Assembly: GCA_015680685.1 (NCBI GenBank)
Contig: MNCI01026431.1
Coordinates: 1,022,328-1,086,327, forward strand
Direction: 5' to 3'
DNA length: 64,000 nucleotides
From: Gnetum montanum
Taxonomy: Eukaryota; Streptophyta; Gnetopsida; Gnetales; Gnetaceae
Below the pieces are notes generated by a model that saw only the letters and a list, made by a program, of their open reading frames with translations, ran no database searches and was not told the DNA's origin. Made by a program: the position numbers and the translations under genes. Numbering within the stretch: position 1 is the first letter of the stretch; every line of letters begins with the position of its first letter. This document shows positions 32,346 to 44,199 of this stretch, piece by piece.

Positions 32346-34718
32346 AAATGCGAACTATATTTGCCATTAGAGTTTTTTAGGAATTTCAAGGTGATTGAAA
32401 AATATGTATAGATTCAATAGGATGATTGTACTATACAAAGCGCTTTTAGGTTATTTCTATGCATGATTAGCACAACATCACATGCAAACACTTTTGCTGA
32501 ACAAATTATATAACAGCGAAAAACATTTTAGAGAACAAACTTTGAAGCAACATTAAGCCCGAAATACAATTGGAGTAACAATTTTTACCACAGGAACAAC
32601 AAAGTAACAAAATAATTGTAATGGGCAAAAACAATATAAAGCCAAAATCTGTTTATTCTCGAATGCATTTTAAACTCGCAAAATGCATTTTTCTTTTAAT
32701 TATTTTCCTTTACTCTCCTTTGAATTTGATAACATGCCAAATGAATGAATGTGTGAAATGTATCTTCCTTTCTACTAGCGAATCTTTTCTGAGACATTCT
32801 GATAGAGCTTCAGGCAGAAATGCAAAATATTTCACAAAAGAAAAATCATGCTACACATCTTCTTGCACAGTCAAGAATAAGAATTCAAAGCTTTTCATAC
32901 TTAGAAACAGCGGAGAAAAAAATAGTGATAGTTAATTAGTTGCTTTCAATACACAAAGGTCGATCCATTATCTAGTGCATTCTCCAAAGCTACAGCTTAA
33001 GCAATTATCTAGTGCATTCGTAAAACTGTTAAAAGCTGACCTAAACTATCTGTAGTGGAGCTGAAAAAACGTGAGAAAAGCTGTCGGACAGGAAACATGA
33101 ATGAGCAAGAGGAGCAAAGAAGAAGGTATTTTATGGCAAGTATGTTTGCTGTGGCAATGGAAAATATGGGTACATCACTGTTTTAGTTTTAAAATGGTTA
33201 AAAACATAGCATTGGTTTGATTCAGTAGTTTTCTAAAACCTCTGAACCCGTAAAGTACAATTATCCTAATTCAATGAATCTTCAATTAGCTTGAAAGCAA
33301 CCATAGGTATAAATTGAAATCAAGGGTAATGAAATTGATTGCTTAAGCATTTGTCCTGGTTCAGTACAGGCTCAGGACTTACTTTCAATTTCTCGTCTGC
33401 CTTTCATTATAGTTTCAAATGTGTGGTTGATTTTGTTTCTTTTGAGCTAATCCTTGTGCTAATTTTTATTTCTGATTGCAAAATATGTTATTGTTGATGA
33501 GCCCTAACAACGTTTACTCATGAAAATCTTATATCTTGGTAAAATCGCAGCCTTCCACTAGTAAGATTTCAGCGGGTTCCTGTTTTCCATGCTAATGTGA
33601 AGTAAGCAGCACCAAGCTCATAATTAGACGATGATCTCTTTGGATATTGTTACCCTCTAGGTGCTACAGCCGAGGTTTTAATTTTTCAAGGCTTCTTCAC
33701 ATGATCTCAAAATCCTAGGTAGCACACTGAATTGATTGTTTGTTGATGAAACAAAACTGACCAACGATAAAAATTTTCCTGGCGTTGTTTGTATAATCCT
33801 TTTCCCTAACTCTTTAAACATGGCTAGGTATACCACTCTGTTGCCTGATGAAAAGGTAGACCATGAGTGAACAGTACTTCATTTCAGAAAATGCTCCTAT
33901 AAATAAAAATGCCTCAATAAAGAAAATATTTTGTTAGAACTTGTCAACAACAATCAGTTAAATGAAACCTCCTCTATCTGTATAGTAAGACATTGTTCCT
34001 TGGACAAAATGGCAAAATGCCTGCAAACTGCCACCTCATACACAACCCTCTGATGCTTGTAAACTAAATAACATGATCTTTTTAATTGCTTTTCTGAGAC
34101 GGTTTAACACAAATTTTCTCCAATTCCTGGAACAATGATCATGGCATGACTAAAACTTTTGAACCGAACTCAATTGCTTTATTATCAGTGATCTTATACT
34201 CAACATTTTTTAAAGATTTTAGCAAGGTTAGCAAGAGATTAATTTCTTCTTTGAGGTAACAGAAAGTCAAGTTATAGTTTTCTTGATATTTCCAAGTTCC
34301 CTGGTGACTGTTTGATTCCGTTTGATGTGTGAATGTAACACATTTATTGTTTGCATTCAAATATACTCTTCTGTTGCATCTTTTCTCTTGTTTTTAATCT
34401 GAAATATGCAAATAGTTTTTAAATTCTTTTGTCATACAAGTATGATTTTTCAAATAGTCCTCATTGCATTTATCCAATCATTGTTGGCTAAAGTTTATTC
34501 TTTCTTTATTATTATTTTTACAAAAGTTTCTTACAAATTTTTTAGCTTATTTTGGTTAGTGTGCTCTCTAGTTACAATAACTTAAGTCACATTTTGGCAA
34601 TTTTGGTGATTCAATCTGTAACAAAAAAACTTAGTCTGCATCTCAATTTAAAATCTGTATGGGGTCCAGATGTGGTTACGGGCTAGAAAATGCCCATATG
34701 AAGTAATGAATATTTGTT

Positions 34719-35210
34719 GTGACATGCTATGGGGGGGGCCTTCATCAACACATCCGGAGGACTATGGCCAACCTCCACCCAGACAAGCGTGGGAAAAAGG
34801 AAGAGAGGGCACATAAGGCAAAGAATGCGAAGGAGTTCCAACAACCTGCCTCATTTGTTGACACGGAGGAGCACCGGGCAGTGCTGGACAATATTCATGC
34901 CTTGGAAATAGTGAATTGCCTGTGTACGTGGCTGCCACGGAGGCTCTAATGCTGGATGCATGTTTTGGGGCTTTTTGGGACTTGGGGCCTTGTGGTTGCT
35001 GATGTGGATTGGCTGGCTGGGCCAGTTGCCTATGTTGACAAGTCTTAAGGGGAGGGTGATCTTTTTTGCCTGTGTAGACGTCAGGAGGGGGATGTTCGGT
35101 CTTTTGGTCTATCTCTCCCACACACACACACCACCCCAGCCCACCCCAGCCCACCCCACACACAACCCCCACCCACCACCCACCCCCCCACCACACGCCC
35201 AAAAAAAAGT
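34719..35210. other. GC-richer block with CCCAC/CA low-complexity tract
   Basis: A GC-rich segment begins at a run of nine G (34731) and ends in a CACACA/CCCACCCC tract at 35118-35200 followed by eight A. Short overlapping open frames occur on both strands but none shows a domain. Probably a fragment of an unidentified transposable element. Confidence 0.35.
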
Positions 35211-35908
35211 TTGTATATATTTTCTTTAATGGTTAATATAATTTTGCCTGACCTTTTCTCAAAAGAAAAAAAAAATCTGTCTCTTGTGGAATATTTGTGT
35301 ACTGCAGGCTCTATTTTACACACTAATAATACAAACACATAATCTATGATGAAGAGTTAACAGTAAACTATACACAATAGTTTCATTTTTTTTAATGAAG
35401 CATTTTTAGCATTAGCTTGGTGATTAAAGAAGTTGTCATGTCTTCGCGCTTGAACCCCTAGTAGTAACATATACTTCGAGACTGATTTTGCTAACACCTA
35501 CACTTTTGAATGTGGCATTCTAGCAGTTTAACTTCATGTCAGCTGTAATATTGTCCTTAAAATTTAAAGCACCATAAAAGCACTGGAGAAAATTTGTTTG
35601 TGGCCAAGTTCATTCATGATCACTATAAGCAATCAAAGATAAAGATTAAAGAAATATGGAAGCTGAAAACTGAACATCTCCTATACACAAAGATATACTG
35701 CTTCTTAGCATTGTGAGGACATATGAAAAATGGGTTAGAAAATGTTTGATGAAAAATATACTTCAAAATGGTTCTAATTTTCACTATATGTAGCCTTCCC
35801 TGTTTTACCTTAAATAAAAATATGGACAACTTGGCAATAAATCCTTTCTTATGCTTGTGTCCTCAATTTCTACATCTTTGTGATTTCTAAGTAAAGTTCA
35901 CGACACAT

Positions 35909-36130
35909 GCTCTTGGCTGGCTTAGTGGGTAGCACTGTCCAGTATTGGCTAATAGGTTTAAAATTCAAATCCAAGTACCCATTCTCTTGGCTGGCTTAGT
36001 CGGTAGCACTGTCCAGCATTGGCTAATAGGTTTAAAATTCAAATCCAAGTACCCATGCTCTTGGCCGGCTTAGTCAGTAGCACTGTCCAATATTGGCTAA
36101 TAGGTTTTAAAATTGAAATCCAAGTACCCA
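35909..36130 (+). repeat. 74-bp tRNA-like unit repeated three times
   Basis: Units start at 35909, 35983 and 36057 (CTCTTGGC.GGCTTAGT). Each has TGGCTTAGTGG, which fits a pol III A box, and about 35 bp later TTCAAATCC, close to a B box. Spacing and unit length resemble a tRNA gene, but no cloverleaf or anticodon arm could be drawn confidently, so this is a tRNA-related repeat and not a tRNA gene. Confidence 0.7.
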
Positions 36131-36175
36131 GCATAGTGGGAGCAATTAACTAACTGTATACTAGGGTCTAATTTA

Positions 36176-36340
36176 GGGACCACTATTTGAAGTGATAGTA
36201 AGGTGTTTATTTCTCAAGTCGTGAGAGCTGGATTCAAGCTTGGGCACAACCACTTGAAAGAAGTTAGGTTTTTGCTCATCACCGACCCTCCCAGGACCCC
36301 ACCTTAGGGGGATGAGCATTGAGCCTTTGGGTGAAGATCT
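36176..36340 (+). mobile_element. SINE copy 1 (GGGACCA family)
   Basis: 165-bp body starting GGGACCACTATTTGAAGTG with B-box-like GGATTCAAGC at 36230, flanked by a ~19-bp target duplication TATACTAGGGTCTAATTTA (36157-36175) and its near-copy at 36341-36360. Same family as 36727-36903. Confidence 0.8.
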
Positions 36341-36534
36341 TATACTTAGGGTCTAATTTAGACTACGACTATGACAAGGCCACCCCAGATTAGAGTTCAC
36401 ATCAATTTAGAATAAGGCAATATGTTGTATATTTTGTTATCACTATATTTTATATTGGGTTTAACTATTTAATGAAAGTATCGGTGTTGGAACCCCAAAA
36501 TGTGTGTGATATATGTATACCCCAAGATATATAA

Positions 36535-36620
36535 TTCAGCATTGCTCACCAAAATCAAACCCATGACTTGACGCTTTCAAACCAAGAGTCTTAACACTAG
36601 GCTATCACCTCATTGTTCGG
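36535..36620 (-). mobile_element. SINE copy, second family (reverse orientation)
   Basis: On the minus strand: TGATAGCCTAGTGTTAAG (A-box region), then AAGTCATGGGTTTGATTT (B-box region). A plus-strand relative lies at 63517-63600 with the same two blocks at the same spacing. Confidence 0.65.
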
Positions 36621-36726
36621 CTAAACCAAACATTCCTACAAATATGGCAACTAGTTTCTTTGGACGTATCTCTATATCATGTTTGTAATGTTTGTGTTTT
36701 GTCCATGTTGGCTATAACAACTTTAT

Positions 36727-36903
36727 GGGACCATCATTTAAATTAATGGTATGGTTGCCTGTTTCTCAAGTTGGAAGACATGGGTTCAAGCCTGGGCACA
36801 GCCACTCAAAGAGGTTTGGTTCTCGCTTATCCACCGACTTTGGGAGCCTGCTTGGCAAGGTGAGCATTTGGGCTCCAGGCGATGATCCTATTATCCACAT
36901 GTA
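36727..36903 (+). mobile_element. SINE copy 2 (GGGACCA family)
   Basis: 177-bp body beginning GGGACCATCATTTAAATTAATGG with B box GGTTCAAGCC at 36783, CTGGGCACAGCCACTCAAAG, and a 3' part like copy 1 (TGAGCATT.GG, GATGATCCTAT). Flanked by 8-bp repeats AACTTTAT at 36719 and 36904. Confidence 0.8.
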
Positions 36904-37669
36904 AACTTTATAGCTGTTTGATATACTAGAATGATGTATGTTCTGTCATTCTTAATGACATTCCTGCTGTTGCATTAGGTCTGATAAAATCTAGCTTGTG
37001 ATCCAGATATGTCTATCTCGGCAACTCCTAATGAAAGGGTTTTCACCGGTTATTCTCCAATTATTTTGGTATTCTTTTGCCTAATTAACCCAAAAAAACA
37101 CAAGGTTGGAATTGAGCAGGAAAGCATGAATTATAATGGAGTGTCCACATTAAGGGACTTATAGAAACTTTGTTGAGAAAGTAATTTATGGAACCTTTCT
37201 CTGAAACTGAAACTGAACTTTTACTTGCGTACAGAACAGTTTCAGATTTCCTTTTAGGACACTGTTGGATTTGTCAGTATTTTCGTTAAAATGATATGCC
37301 AAATTGTAGGTTGTGAAGCACTGTATTCAAATAAATTTCATATTGCACCAGCCTTTGTAGACAATACGTAAGGTTCTTGAATAATCTTCAACTCTCACTT
37401 AGTCCAAGAAAGTTCGAAAGAAACTTCATAATGCACATTCAGATGCTTGTATTTTGGTACTGCACATTACTAAGAATTAATTGTGCAGTATACAGTGAAG
37501 TAAAGTTCTGAGTGTTTAGTAAACCCGCCTTAAACCCCAAAATTCACTATGATCATCTTAACCTTATCCCAACCAGCTTAAACCCAAAACTACAATCATG
37601 GAACAAATCGACCAAAAATATTTTAAAAATAAAAAATAAAAAACTTGAAAACAGAGATCATTAAACAAC

Positions 37670-38158
37670 TTAAATCAAATTAGCAGGGGCAATTCCAATC
37701 TGTACCTGTCCAGTGGGCTCCCATTTCCCAGCAACAAAATTCAGACTTATCCTCAAGTCGTTCCTGTCATATTGGGACACGATTCCTCCGCCATAAGACC
37801 GTAAATAGACATCATAATCGATCTCACCATCTTCTCTGCAAATTCTTTCCATAACTTGCCCAATCCACCAGCAGCCCAGAATGTAGCAATCCACAATAAA
37901 CCCAGTTTTGTAAAACGGCATCTGCCAATTCCAAATCTCAGGAACTGGTCTAACATCAAATTTCAGGAGCCACTCACGGGGTTTCTGCTTTAGATTAGTG
38001 CTGCTGCCACGGTATTCCACTTGAACTAGATTCTTACTCTGCCATATATGCCGAACAATTGCATTCATCCAGACATGCTCCAGTCCTTGTTCATAGGTCC
38101 GCGCTTCCACTACATGGTCCTTCTGCAGCCAGTCACTATCATCGTACTCTTCAGCCAT
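37670..38158 (-). CDS. Agenet (Tudor-like) domain protein
   Basis: The only convincing host gene. The start is set at ATG 38158 (MAEEYDDSDWL), which has a strong plant context (GCCATGGCT); an in-frame upstream ATG at 38224 is less likely. Residues ~12-75 form a first Agenet unit (VVEARTYEQGLEHVWMNAIV, VQVEY, FDVRPVPE). Residues ~85-150 form a second (FIVDCYILGCWWIGQVMER, YDVYLRSYGGGIVSQYDRNDLRISLNF, GKWEP). Agenet domains belong to the Tudor royal family and act as histone-tail or nuclear-protein readers in plants. A strong splice donor ACAG/GTACAG follows the GKWEPTGQ codons (exon would end at 37706, phase 0); without splicing the frame stops at 37670 after 12 more codons. No internal stops. 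Confidence 0.7.
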   Translation of the reverse strand: MAEEYDDSDWLQKDHVVEARTYEQGLEHVWMNAIVRHIWQSKNLVQVEYRGSSTNLKQKPREWLLKFDVRPVPEIWNWQMPFYKTGFIVDCYILGCWWIGQVMERICREDGEIDYDVYLRSYGGGIVSQYDRNDLRISLNFVAGKWEPTGQVQIGIAPANLI

Positions 38159-39479
38159 GGCTCTGTTTTTGGGTTTCCCACTGTTCAAAATTCTTAGAAA
38201 TTTCAGAATATATCCTCTCGGCAACGCAATTTTAACCGGGTTCTCAAACTAAATATCAGAGCTTATCTTCTAGCCTGTACTTCTCTGTCTTTAGACCTTC
38301 AAAACAATCCAGAGACATAGATTGCAGGATACTGTAATATTGCGAATGCTGCAATTTTATAACTGTGAAAGGGATTCAATGCAACAATCAATCTGCCCCA
38401 AACTGTTAGGCTTTGTTTGGTTCCCGGACAGGATGATGCTTAAATTTCAAGATCAATTTCCCTCCTCCGTCCTCTCAAAACAGGGGCACGATGTCAAACC
38501 GTAAGAAATTTGGAAGCCATCAATTTTATTTTTACTCTTATCTGTAAACAAACGGTACATAGAACCCTTCCCTCTACTATGAAGTACTAGATATATGTAA
38601 GTACTAAAGCATCATTGCATAGTGGTCAACAAGGGCTGTAAATTAAACTAAACACGTTGCAGTAAAGTTAGAAACAAAGCAAGCTTTTGCAAAAGAAAAA
38701 AGCAAAACAAAACCATGCAAATAACCTTTGCTAATATTTTTTAAAATTAAATTGTAAACTTTTTGAGCAATTCATATAATCAATCTTTCATCCATTCCCT
38801 TATATTTAATTATTTGTTCCTATTTTTAGGAAGTGAAGTATCAAATACAGTAAATGGGACTTCATAAGATATCTGATTTGATAATTAAAATCTAAATTAT
38901 TAATTTTAAGATTTACCCACATATCATTTATTATATTCTTTGAATTTAGTTTAACTATTAGACCACATACTCCTACTTAACAACATTGATTCTAAACTTT
39001 TTCAACATTTCTATTAACATGAATTTCTAGCATGATTAAAATAGGGTATCTCTTATTGTGAATGTTTTTTTTATAATAATAGTCATTTTTTGGAGGAAAA
39101 TGACAATAATAAAGTCATATTGTGTAAGCAAAAATTTGCTCAAAGCCATTACAAATTAAAAAAAAAAAAAAACTTAAAGCTTGCTCAAAATCAAAACCTT
39201 AGATGGAAAATTCAACCATGAAATATTGTAGAGGTTCATAGTTTTTTCAAGATGACAATATTCTTATTACTCAACACATCTTATATACAACTATATGAGC
39301 ATACTAACACCATGGGCCAAGATTGCTTGACAAATAATGAGGTACTTCATGTCATTCTTAAGGGTCGCATTTTTATTTGGTTTTCACTTCTAGTCACTTT
39401 GTAGGTTTTGCCCTAGTGGCATGGGCAACTTTTTTATTTGCCTCATTTTTCATGGAAGAGCTTCAAAGGAAGTTGAAGC
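38159..39479. other. Upstream of Agenet gene and unassigned DNA
   Basis: Probable 5' UTR and promoter of the Agenet gene (38159 to about 38400) followed by AT-rich DNA. No clear TATA box at a suitable distance, no repeats and no coding signal were seen. Confidence 0.4.
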
Positions 39480-39552
39480 ATGCTACACTATCTTGTGTTT
39501 TCTTAGTAGCCTATGAGGGCTTGTTGGATGTGAGGATTAACTCTCCAAGAGG

Positions 39553-40140
39553 TTGAGGGCTTGTTTTCATTGCATTGACTTTCAGCTATTAAATATGGCA
39601 ATATTTAAAGATCATTTTCCATTGGCATTTGTGGACCAAGTGTTGGACACTATCTCCAGGCATTGCTATTATAGCTTCTTGGATGGTTATAGTGGCTATA
39701 ACCAAATCCAAATTGCACTAGAAGATCAGTCCAAGACAACATTCATGAGTCCCTAGGGGACTTTTGCATATCGTAAGATGCCATTTGGTCTATACAATGC
39801 CCCTACAACATTCTAACATGTGGTCCTTAGTATTTTTCAACAATAAATTGGTAGCAGGGTAGAAGTCTTCATGGATGACTTCTCTACCTATGTGGCTACA
39901 TTTAAGCAAGCATTGAACTACTTTCAATAGGTACTAAAAAGATGTGTTGAAACAAATCTTAGGCTTAATTGACAAAAAAAGTCATCTAATGGTCCAAGAA
40001 GGCATAGTACTAGGGCACCAAATTTCACAAGAAGGGATTGAGATAGACCCTAAAAAGATAAGGGTCATCCAAGGAATCACACGCCAACCAGAGATAGTTA
40101 AAGATGTCTAATCATTCCTTGGACATATTGGCTACTATTG
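39553..40140 (+). pseudogene. pol: Athila-like reverse transcriptase remnant
   Basis: Starts in the fingers (CIDFQLLNMAIFKDHFPLAF), then SFLDGYSGYNQIQIALEDQ, a stop at about 39757, MPFGLYNAPTTF and the catalytic box VFMDDFSTYV near 39868, with the Asp pair intact. The thumb region (LRLN, then LGH) runs to 40140. Many stops and frameshifts; first motif block of RT missing. Confidence 0.75.
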
Positions 40141-40664
40141 GTGATTCATAAAGAATTTCTCTAAGATCACAAAGCCATTGGTTGAGATTACAAAGAAAGA
40201 TGCTCCATTCATTTGGACCAATGAGTGCAAACATGCATTCCAAAAGTTAAAGGAGAAACTTGTAGAAACTCCAATTCTACGGGCACTAGATTGGTCCAAA
40301 CCATTTCACATAATGATAGAAGCATCTAATTATGCCTTCGAAGTCATGCTTACATAGTTAGACAATAACAAATGTCCATATTATACCCACAGTGTGAGTC
40401 GAAGCATTATGGATGCACAGTTGAATTACACCACAACTGAAAAAGAATTAATGGCAGTGGTGTATGTTCTCGAAAAGTTTAGGCACTATGTGCTTGACTA
40501 TAAGGTGTTTGTGCAAAAAGATCAGAGTGCCATCCACTTCCTAATGAATAAGCCAATGGTGAGCCCCCATATCATACAGTGGCTTGTGATCTTGCAGGAA
40601 TTCAATCTCACAATGGTAGATCAGAAAGGGATTGAGAACATGATTGCTGATCACCTCTCTTAAT
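40141..40664 (+). pseudogene. pol: Athila-like RNase H remnant
   Basis: Connection FIWTNECKHAFQKLKEKL, then 40394-40663 with MDAQLNYTTTEKELMAVVYVLEKFRHYVL, VFVQKDQSAIHFL and GIENMIADHLS. The Glu of TTTEKEL and final Asp of IADHLS are visible; the Asp of the usual TDH motif reads QKDQ. Confidence 0.75.
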
Positions 40665-40939
40665 TAAGATGGGATCACAAAGAGGAGGAGAGTCCACTAT
40701 TTGATCAATTTTCAAACAAACTCCTCTTTATAGGAGTAATAAATGACTAGGTGCCCACTGAAACAAAATTATATGATGGCATCCTCACTTACCTTCTCAC
40801 TCAAGATATGGCACAAAATTTGGACTTTAGAAAGAAATAATAGTTTCTTCATCAAGCAAAATACTTCATTGAAATCAATGGACATCTTTACAAGGTGTGC
40901 ACTAATGGCTTGGTTTGTTGATGTGTTCCTGATGTGGAT

Positions 40940-41791
40940 CAACTATGTGTTCTCTAGGATGCTCATGAAGGCCTTTGTGGAGGCCACTATGTAGGGAGGT
41001 GCACAACCATAAAAATCTTGATGGTAGGATACTATTGGCCTACAATCTTTAGGGATGCCCACTAGTTTGTCTGGTCTTGTGAACATTGTCAACGAGATGG
41101 TGGGATGACTGCTTGAATGAAGGGTCCTCAATAGTGGATTCAACCATTGGTGCCCTTTAACATATGAGGCATAGACTTCATGGGTTCCATCACACCTATG
41201 TCTAATGAAAATGCATACATCATCGTAGTAGTTAACTACTACACCAAATGGGCAAAAGTAGCAGCTATCATCAAGTATACATCATCCACTGTTGCTAGAT
41301 TTGTTCAACAAAATGTTGTAAATAGGTTTGGGGTGCCATGTGCATTAATTTCTAATAATGGAACTCATTTTATAGGTGCCACTTTTCAAAAACTTATGCA
41401 ATGCTTGGGGGTCAAACATAAATTAATAATACCCTATTACCCCCAAGCCAACAGTCAAGCAAAGGTCACTAATAGGAAGATTACAAAAATTCTAACAAGA
41501 ACCATAAGCAAATATAGGAGAGATTGGAGCACAAAACTCAACGATGCCCTTTTGGCCTACCACTCAACATTGAAACTCCCTATTGGCTACTCTCCCTATG
41601 AACTAGTGTATGAAAAACTTCCAATGCTTCCAATTCAATCTAAGCTTTGTACACTCTCAACAGCCTGTGAACTGAATCTTGACCTACGTTTAGCACAAAA
41701 AGAAAGACTGATCAACCTCAACATGCTAGACAAAAATCAATTAGTGGCCCTATCTTTGAATGAAGTGCACAAGGCATTTAATAGGCAATGA
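40940..41791 (+). pseudogene. pol: Athila-like integrase
   Basis: HHCC finger HEGLCGGHY...SCEHCQR (40955-41095) keeps all four ligands but holds a stop. The core begins GIDFMGSI at about 41167 with the first catalytic Asp. The second catalytic position reads SNNGTHF (Asp to Asn) and the third QAKVTNR (Glu to Lys); both are single G-to-A changes. The 203-codon frame 41180-41791 continues through YSPYELVYEKLPMLP to the C-terminal helix region. Inactive by loss of two of three metal ligands. Confidence 0.8.
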
Positions 41792-41991
41792 CATGACCTG
41801 AGAATACAGAAAGTGAAATTTTAATCGGGAGATAAGGTTCTCTATTGAAAAAATTCCAAACCTTGTGGGAGGAACCTTACATAATTAATGAAACCTTTTC
41901 TTCTGGGGCCATGACCATATACAAACTTGAGAGCCCAAATAAAAAGCAATTGGTCAACATCCAATAATTAAAGCTTTTCCATGAGCCAAAG

Positions 41992-43520
41992 CAAGCCAAT
42001 GCAACGAATACCTTAATAGATGGACAACCACACTTACTTCCAACTCAGTCATGGGAGAGATGGCCATCTATGCTAATCATTCGTATGACTCCTCAATTTT
42101 TCCATTTTTTGTTTTACATATTTTTATCTTTGCAAGTTGTTTATTTTACATATTTTTTATTTTAAATAGTTTTCCAATTTTACATCATTTTTTAAAACTT
42201 TTTTCTTGAATTTTTTAAAACTTTCTTTCTTATATATTTTACTTTATTTTTTTGAATGTGATTTTCAAATTTTTGCTAATAAATGTGCTTTATGCCAATA
42301 GGACACAGTATTGTTGTAGTTGCTACTAATGATAGTTTGTGCTTAATGTTTTGTTTACTAGTGTCTCGTTTCTATTGTTGGATTTTTGTGCCGATGGCTT
42401 AGTTATGGATTTTTTTTTCATGGAATAGGTAGTGAGTCCATGACATCCACCCATTCACAAACTCTATGGTTTTCCTTATTTTGGAAGTTTGAGGTTCCTT
42501 TTATTAAATAAACCTTTAATAAATTGGTGATCTTGGTAGTTTTTAGAATTGGGAAGGATTCAAAGGTTTGTATAGTGTGTAACTTCAAGGGAACTCAATA
42601 CTCTTTGTACTCTTCTACTTTTTTCATAGACTTCTTACTGTTCCATGTCATCAAATAACAAGAAGTCAAATAAATTTTTTGCATGGTGTGGTTCCCATAA
42701 AAAAAGAAAAAGAAAACAAGAAAAAGAAAACAAAGAAAAAAAATATGATGGAAATTCAAAGCACACCCCAGACAAATAAATGGGCTACAAGCATTGGTTA
42801 TGGAACTAGAAATACATGTTATCCATGCTTGAAGGTCCTTTCTAAACTAAGGCCTTTTCTTACTTTCTACTTCTCTTTTCCTCTCTTTATGGAATGATGG
42901 TTGTTTTGTGGAAGCACTCTTATTTCTTGGAGGGGGGAGGGGGTGGATCAGTCTTGGAGTGATGTGAAGTCACTAAAAGAGGTTGCTTTTGGTTTGGAGT
43001 GGTGATGTGAAGTCACTAAAAGAGGTTGCTTTTGGTTTGGAGTTGTGATGTGAAGTCACTAATAGTAGTTGCTTTTGGTCTGGACTAACAATGGATCTTC
43101 TTAGGTCATTTTAAACATAAAATTCACAAGGGACTTCTTATGACCTCAATTTGGAAATCCATTCCACCTTCTCCATCATCCAGCTATGTTATTTGTAATT
43201 CACCTTCTTGCCACTGTCCATGTTCTTACTTCTATGTCTTGGTTTGACATACTTGAATTCTTTGGTAGAATCTTTCAAGTTTGGATCCTTAACTTCCATT
43301 GACCATTAATCACCTTTGGGGCCCACGAACTCCTTTGGTTGAGGATATGCAAGGGCAAACAAGGCATGTGATTACTATGGGGAGGACCCACTTGTATATC
43401 TCTTGGTTGGGTTTATTAAGTACCTTATCCTTAGACATTCTTGCAGTTATAATCTTTCATACATCCATCTTTTGCATCATACCATGTTTTCCTTTGCATA
43501 TTTTATTCATTGAAACATGT
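41992..43520 (+). other. 3' UTR of Athila-like element
   Basis: Begins with CAACTCAGTCATGGGAGAGATGGCCA, the block that follows gag-pro directly in the minus-strand element (51400-51425, reverse strand). It then has a T-rich TTTTACAT tract, GCATGGTGTGGTTCCCAT (42680), and blocks matching 58970-59830 in reverse orientation up to about 43500. It is non-coding. Homology to the minus-strand elements shows that all belong to one family. Confidence 0.75.
42957..43089 (+). repeat. 43-bp unit repeated three times
   Basis: GATGTGAAGTCACTAA starts units at 42961, 43004 and 43047; each contains GGTTGCTTTTGGT.TGGA. The related element at 59300 and the one at 50480 have a single copy, so expansion is specific to this copy. 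Confidence 0.85.
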
Positions 43521-43639
43521 TTTCTATCAAATCTTTAATTTTTAATCTTGCAAAGATGCTCTTCAATGATTTTATCATATTCTTGGCTTTTCTGGGATTC
43601 CATAGATTCCAAATTCATTAAAAAATTCCTTATATTTTT

Positions 43640-44000
43640 TGAAATATTCATATTTAAAAATTTTTGCCTATAGGCCCTGTAAACAAGGCCCTATCGATGG
43701 AGCAAACTCATACATGAGGCCTTGTATATGGGGCCTCATTGATGCAAGGGAAAAATACTATAAATAGGTGTGACTCCACTTGGAAAATTTTACATTTTTT
43801 CACAAACACCGAAGGAGTTTTTCAATTTTTCAAAGCCCAAAACCTTATAGAGCTCATAACTTTCAAACCATTTATCCCAATCACTCCATTATTTGACCTT
43901 GTAGCTACTGGAGGTAAGCTCTTCATTATGGGGGCCACAAATGTACCATTTTTGATAGAAAATATTTCACCATTTTTTTTAACTCCCACAAAGGTTTAAC
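43640..44000 (+). other. LTR-like promoter segment
   Basis: CCTATCGATGGAGC and CCTCATTGATGC words followed by a TATA box TACTATAAATAGG at 43757, resembling the U3-TATA part of the LTR at 47182 (ACATTGATG words, CTATAAATATG). No LTR ends were found. May be an LTR fragment marking a second, nested element that contains the coiled-coil ORF. Confidence 0.35.
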
Positions 44001-44199
44001 TAAGAAACGAACTATTAAACACCAACTTACAAGAGTTAAACCTTTCCAATGAACTCTGGTGATATTTATAATAAATAATTAATAAAATAATCAAACTACC
44101 ATGGTCCAACCTTAGCCAAAGTGTAGCTAACTAACAAGAGAAGGTATTCAAAACTTCAAAGTTACACATTATAGCTACTAATCCATGGATGTGTTGTGA

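Larger units (their letters stand above)
29225..37669. other. Gene-poor region; possible intron of the Agenet gene
   Basis: 8.4 kb of AT-rich DNA with no convincing long coding frame. It contains the local repeats and SINEs listed separately and a possible distal exon at 29547. If that exon is real, most of this region would be intron of the minus-strand gene at 38 kb. The stretches 30020-31260 and 32350-34700 show nothing I can assign. Confidence 0.4.

Noticed and set aside
34762-35202. 146-codon minus-strand frame
   Set aside because: Low-complexity GGTGGG/CCCAC tract, no domain, overlapping frames on the other strand.
35909-36130. Array of functional tRNA genes
   Set aside because: A and B box-like motifs are present, but no acceptor stem pairing or anticodon arm could be drawn.
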